The notes under the pieces were generated by a model, which worked only from the letters and a program-made list of their open reading frames with translations, was not told the origin of the DNA and did no database searches. Position numbers and translations under genes: made by a program. This document shows, piece after piece, positions 48,062-50,953 of a stretch of 50,953 nt of DNA (position 1 is its first letter; each line of letters opens with the position of its first letter). Source of the DNA: Acidimicrobiia bacterium (GTDB lineage Bacteria > Actinomycetota > Acidimicrobiia > IMCC26256 > JAMXLJ01); contig DASRES010000050.1 in the NCBI GenBank assembly GCA_035651955.1, positions 1 through 50,953 of the forward strand, in the 5' to 3' direction.

Positions 48062-49059
48062 CGGCGACGAGCAGCGCGCAGGACGACGCGCAGCGCGCAC
48101 CGACCGCACAGGACGTCGGTACCGTCACCGTCGTCGTGTGCACCTACGACGGTGACCGCTGGGACCTGCTGTGCCGCGCGCTCGCCTCGGTCCGCCAGCA
48201 GTCGCGGGTGCCGGAGCAGATCGTCCTCGTCGTGGACCACAACCTCGCGCTGCTGGAGCGGGCGCGTCGTGCGTTCCCGGACGTCGACGTCGTGCCGAAC
48301 GCGTGTCCACGCGGCCTCGCCGGCGCGCGCAACACCGCGCTCGTGCACGCGCGCGGCGACGTCGTCGCCTTCCTGGATGACGACGCGCGCGCCGATCCCG
48401 CGTGGTTGGAGCGGCTGCTCGCGACGTACGCCGACGACCGGGTCGTCGGCGCGGGCGGTGCGGTCGAGCCCGCGTGGGTCGCGCCCAAGCCGCGCTGGTT
48501 CCCCGACGAGTTCCTGTGGGTGGTTGGGTGCAGCTGGCCGGGCCTGCCGTCGTCGGTCGGCGCGGTGCGCAACCCGATCGGGGCGAGCATGTCGTTCCGC
48601 CGGCGCGCGTTCGAGCGGGCCGGATCCTTCACCGACGGCGTCGGGCGCGGCGCGTCGAACCTCATGGGCTGCGAGGAGACCGAGTTCTCGATCCGGCTGC
48701 ACCAGGCGCTGCCGGACGGTGTGGTCCTGTACGTGCCGGCCGCTCGCGTCGGCCACTCCGTCGACCGGTCCCGCACCACGTGGCGCTACTTCGTCACGCG
48801 CTGCGTCTCGGAGGGCCGCTCGAAGGCGCTCGTCGCGGCGAGCGTCGGCGCGGACGCCGCGCTCGCGAGCGAGCGGACGTACACGACGCGGACGCTCCCG
48901 CGCGGGATCGCCCGCGGCATCGGCGACGCGATGCGCGGCGACTGCGCCGGGTTGCTCCGCGCCGGCGCGATCGTCGCCGGGCTCGGCGCGACGGCGGCCG
49001 GCTACATCCGCGGTCGCGTCGCGTTCGTACGAGCGAAGAGGAGGTCGTCACTGCCGTGA
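48058..49059 (+). CDS. Family 2 glycosyltransferase
   Basis: 333 residues from ATG 48058 (ATGA overlap). GT-A motifs: VTVVVCTYDGDRWDLLCRALASVRQQ, EQIVLVVDHN, PRGLAGARNTALVHARGDVVAFLDDDARADPAWLERLLATY (DxD-equivalent DDDA), GASMSFRRRAFERAGSFTDGVGRG and MGCEETEFSIRLHQALP, where the Glu-Glu-Thr-Glu segment holds the acceptor base. The C-terminal 90 residues hold moderately hydrophobic stretches (LLRAGAIVAGLGATAAGYIRG) that may associate with the membrane. Acceptor unknown. Translationally coupled to both neighbours. Confidence 0.88.
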   Translation: MTATSSAQDDAQRAPTAQDVGTVTVVVCTYDGDRWDLLCRALASVRQQSRVPEQIVLVVDHNLALLERARRAFPDVDVVPNACPRGLAGARNTALVHARGDVVAFLDDDARADPAWLERLLATYADDRVVGAGGAVEPAWVAPKPRWFPDEFLWVVGCSWPGLPSSVGAVRNPIGASMSFRRRAFERAGSFTDGVGRGASNLMGCEETEFSIRLHQALPDGVVLYVPAARVGHSVDRSRTTWRYFVTRCVSEGRSKALVAASVGADAALASERTYTTRTLPRGIARGIGDAMRGDCAGLLRAGAIVAGLGATAAGYIRGRVAFVRAKRRSSLP

Positions 49060-49826
49060 GCGACGACGGGATCCCCGTCCTGCTGTACCACGCCGTCTCC
49101 GACGTCGCCCGCCCGGGGCTGGAACGGTGGACCGTCTCGCGTGCGGCGTTCGACGACCACGTCGCGAGGATCGCGGCGTCGGGGCGCGTACCGCTGACGA
49201 TCCCGGAGCTCGCCGACGGTCTTCGGGGTGAGCGGCCGCTGCCCGACCGCCCCGTCGCAGTCACGTTCGACGACGGCTACGACGACACGCTCGCTGCGGT
49301 CGGGCTGCTGGCGGACCGCGGCATCGCGGCGACCGTCTACGCGACCGTGTCGTCGCTCGGGACGACCGGGATGCTCACGGCCGACCACCTCGCGGACCTC
49401 GCGCGCGTCGCACGTGTCGAGGTCGGCGCGCACGGCATGACGCACCGACGGCTCGACGAGCTCGATCGTGCCGACATCGTCCACGAGCTCGTCGCGTCGC
49501 GCGGCTGCATCGAGGCGATGACCGGCCGCCCGTGCACGACGTTCGCCTACCCGCACGGCGCGCACGACCGTCGCGTCCTGACCGCGGTCGTCGCGGCCGG
49601 CTACCGGTCGGGCGCGGCCGTCAAGAACGCGCTCTCCCACAGAGGCGACGACCCGTTCGCGATCGCGCGTGTGACGATCGAGGCCGGGACGTCGACGTCC
49701 GATCTCGAACGCGTCCTCGCGGGCGTGCGCGGGCTCGCACCACGCCACGACCGGCTGCGCACGCGCGGGTACCGGTGGGCACGCCGTACCCGCAGCCGGC
49801 TCCTCGCCGGGACGGCCCGTCGATGA
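49056..49826 (+). CDS. Polysaccharide deacetylase (NodB/CE4 domain)
   Basis: 256 residues from GTG 49056 (GTGA overlap with the preceding stop). CE4 motifs: VLLYHAVSD at the N-terminus, motif 1 AVTFDDGYDDTLAAVGLL (catalytic base Asp and metal Asp), motif 2 VEVGAHGMTHRRLDEL (two metal His), motif 3 TTFAYPHGAHDRRVLTAVVAAGY. No signal peptide is seen, so it either acts in the cytoplasm on a lipid-linked intermediate or is exported by another route. It removes N- or O-acetyl groups from a glycan. Next gene overlaps by ATGA. Confidence 0.9.
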   Translation: MSDDGIPVLLYHAVSDVARPGLERWTVSRAAFDDHVARIAASGRVPLTIPELADGLRGERPLPDRPVAVTFDDGYDDTLAAVGLLADRGIAATVYATVSSLGTTGMLTADHLADLARVARVEVGAHGMTHRRLDELDRADIVHELVASRGCIEAMTGRPCTTFAYPHGAHDRRVLTAVVAAGYRSGAAVKNALSHRGDDPFAIARVTIEAGTSTSDLERVLAGVRGLAPRHDRLRTRGYRWARRTRSRLLAGTARR

Positions 49827-50953
49827 GGTCGGAAGCGGCATCCGGAGCGACGGACGCGCGGGTCGTGACCCTGCCCGGCACCGCGACGCGTGTGGACCCC
49901 GGCGCCCGCTCGCTCGCGTCGCCCGTCCTCCTGCGCCAGGTCGAGCTGGCGCGTGGGTTCGCCGACATCGCGGTGCCACACGGCGCGCACGGCCCGTACG
50001 GCGAGCGCGCGCCGTACGCCGAGCTGCGACTGCTCGTGCGACTCCACCGCCGCCCGCTGGGGATCGTCTCGATCGGTGTCTCGGGCCGCGACGTCGTGAC
50101 CGCGTCCGAGCTCGCAGCGGCCGTCGTCGACGAGCTCGGCGACGACATCCACGCTCACCTCCGCGACGACGCGTTGCAGCGGCGTCAGACGAACGGATCG
50201 TCGTCGCACGCGATCCCGCCGACCGCGGGAGCGTCGTGCACCCATGAGGTACGGCTCGCGCGCGCGGCGAAGCCATACGTGTCGGTCGTCGTCACGACGT
50301 GCAACGACGCGGCGCACCTCGTCCCCTGCGTGCGCAGCATCCTCGCGTCGTCCTACGACATGTTCGAGGTCGTCGTCGTCGAGAACCGACCGCGCGGCTC
50401 GACCGTCGCGCACGCGCTCCGCGACGCGTTCGCCGGCGACTCCAGGGTGAGGTACGCCGAGGAGCCGATCCGCGGTCTCTCCGCGGCGCGCAACCGTGGA
50501 GCCGACGAGGCGCGCGGCGACGTCGTCGTGTTCACGGACGACGACGTCATCGTCGACCGGCACTGGCTCGCCCACGTGGTCCTCGCCTTCGTGGAGACGT
50601 CGGCGGACTGCGTGACCGGGCTGATCCTGCCGTACGAGCTCGAGACGTCCGCGCAACGGTGGCTCGAGGAGTTCGGCGGCTTCGCCAAGGGGTTCCGTCG
50701 CGTCGTGTACGACGCGAGGTCCGGTGACGGTGACCCGCTCTACCCGTACGCGGCGGGCCGGTTCGGCTCCGGCGCGAACACCGCGCTGCTGACGTCGGTC
50801 GCGCGCGAGATCGGGCCGTTCGACACCAGCCTCGGTGCAGGAACGGCGTCTGCGGGTGGTGAGGATCTCGACCTGTACATCGGGCTGCTCCGCGGTGGTC
50901 GCCGTCTCACGTACGAGCCGGCGGCGATCGTGTGGCACCGCCATCACGCCGAC
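49823..50953 (+). CDS. Family 2 glycosyltransferase with N-terminal extension (3' truncated by window)
   Basis: At least 377 residues from ATG 49823; the frame is open to the window edge. The first 150 or so residues form a separate domain (SLASPVLLRQVELARGF, LRLLVRLHRRPLGIVSIGVSG, LAAAVVDELGDDI) I cannot name. The GT-A domain starts near residue 151: KPYVSVVVTTCNDAAHLVPCVRSIL, VVVVENRPRGSTV, GLSAARNRGADEARGDVVVFTDDDVIVD (DxD), then FGSGANTALLTSVAREIGPFDTSLGAGT and GGEDLDLYIGLLRGGRRLTYEPAAIVWHRHH, the catalytic ED and acceptor-loop region. Belongs to the same coupled operon. Confidence 0.88.
   Translation, partial: MRSEAASGATDARVVTLPGTATRVDPGARSLASPVLLRQVELARGFADIAVPHGAHGPYGERAPYAELRLLVRLHRRPLGIVSIGVSGRDVVTASELAAAVVDELGDDIHAHLRDDALQRRQTNGSSSHAIPPTAGASCTHEVRLARAAKPYVSVVVTTCNDAAHLVPCVRSILASSYDMFEVVVVENRPRGSTVAHALRDAFAGDSRVRYAEEPIRGLSAARNRGADEARGDVVVFTDDDVIVDRHWLAHVVLAFVETSADCVTGLILPYELETSAQRWLEEFGGFAKGFRRVVYDARSGDGDPLYPYAAGRFGSGANTALLTSVAREIGPFDTSLGAGTASAGGEDLDLYIGLLRGGRRLTYEPAAIVWHRHHAD

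Overview
The window is a very GC-rich (about 70%), densely packed chromosomal segment from an actinobacterium. Supporting signs are CarD, a DUF3263/VirR-like pair, a GlnR-type operator at amtB, CIRCE operators at groL, DtxR-family control of a ZIP transporter, a SARP-type regulator, an actinobacterial-style GT20 trehalose-phosphate synthase, and many start codons placed 6-8 nt after a TANNNT box, as in leaderless transcripts. The class cannot be fixed from this sequence alone; an Acidimicrobiia-like lineage is a guess. I see no rRNA, CRISPR array, insertion sequence, integrase or phage gene. Almost everything is core genome.

Layout. (1) 1-13583 is a housekeeping block: clpC (3' end), a LppM-like lipoprotein, a SARP regulator, DUF1059 and rhodanese proteins, a HAD phosphatase, radA, disA, a dienelactone hydrolase, a Crp-type regulator, carD, a PIN/TRAM membrane protein, ispD, ispF, cysS, rlmB and tRNA-Thr. 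The order clpC-radA-disA-PIN/TRAM-ispD-ispF-cysS-rlmB matches the Bacillus yac gene order, with carD and others inserted. (2) 13701-20852 is an envelope and compatible-solute island: DUF3263, a LytR_C/VirR-like protein, trehalose genes (otsB, otsA, treT-like), glycerate kinase, a HAD phosphatase and glucosyl-3-phosphoglycerate synthase. (3) 20859-22703 holds a SAM-I-type riboswitch in front of a threonine-synthase-like PLP enzyme and a MoaD/ThiS-like sulfur carrier ending in Gly-Gly. This is the most interesting system here: it looks like a methionine-branch, sulfur-carrier-dependent enzyme rather than ordinary threonine synthase. (4) 22759-24952 is a lipoprotein, a ZIP transporter with a DtxR-like box over its promoter, and a convergent DtxR-family regulator with Mn-type ligand changes. 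(5) 25005-29883 is groL behind two CIRCE elements, an LppX-like lipoprotein, HemQ, a NIL-domain protein and two unknown proteins. (6) 29978-35029 is one 1683-residue protein with about eight PAS domains, GAF, GGDEF and EAL. (7) 35040-39277 is the nitrogen-control operon amtB-glnK-glnD behind a GlnR-like box. (8) 39362-46765 holds NUDIX, an AidB-like acyl-CoA dehydrogenase, two tandem small lipoproteins, an amidase, another small lipoprotein and a purple-acid-phosphatase-like lipoprotein. (9) 47123-50953 is a translationally coupled glycosyltransferase/polysaccharide deacetylase operon running off the end.

Between genes there are three copies of a short dispersed palindromic repeat (11294, 26911, 40057), a perfect 17-bp inverted repeat spanning the glycerate kinase stop codon, and other hairpins between convergent genes. 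Signalling genes cover c-di-AMP (DisA), c-di-GMP (the GGDEF/EAL protein), PII nitrogen sensing, SAM and metals. All coordinates and alignments were derived by eye; no database search was run.
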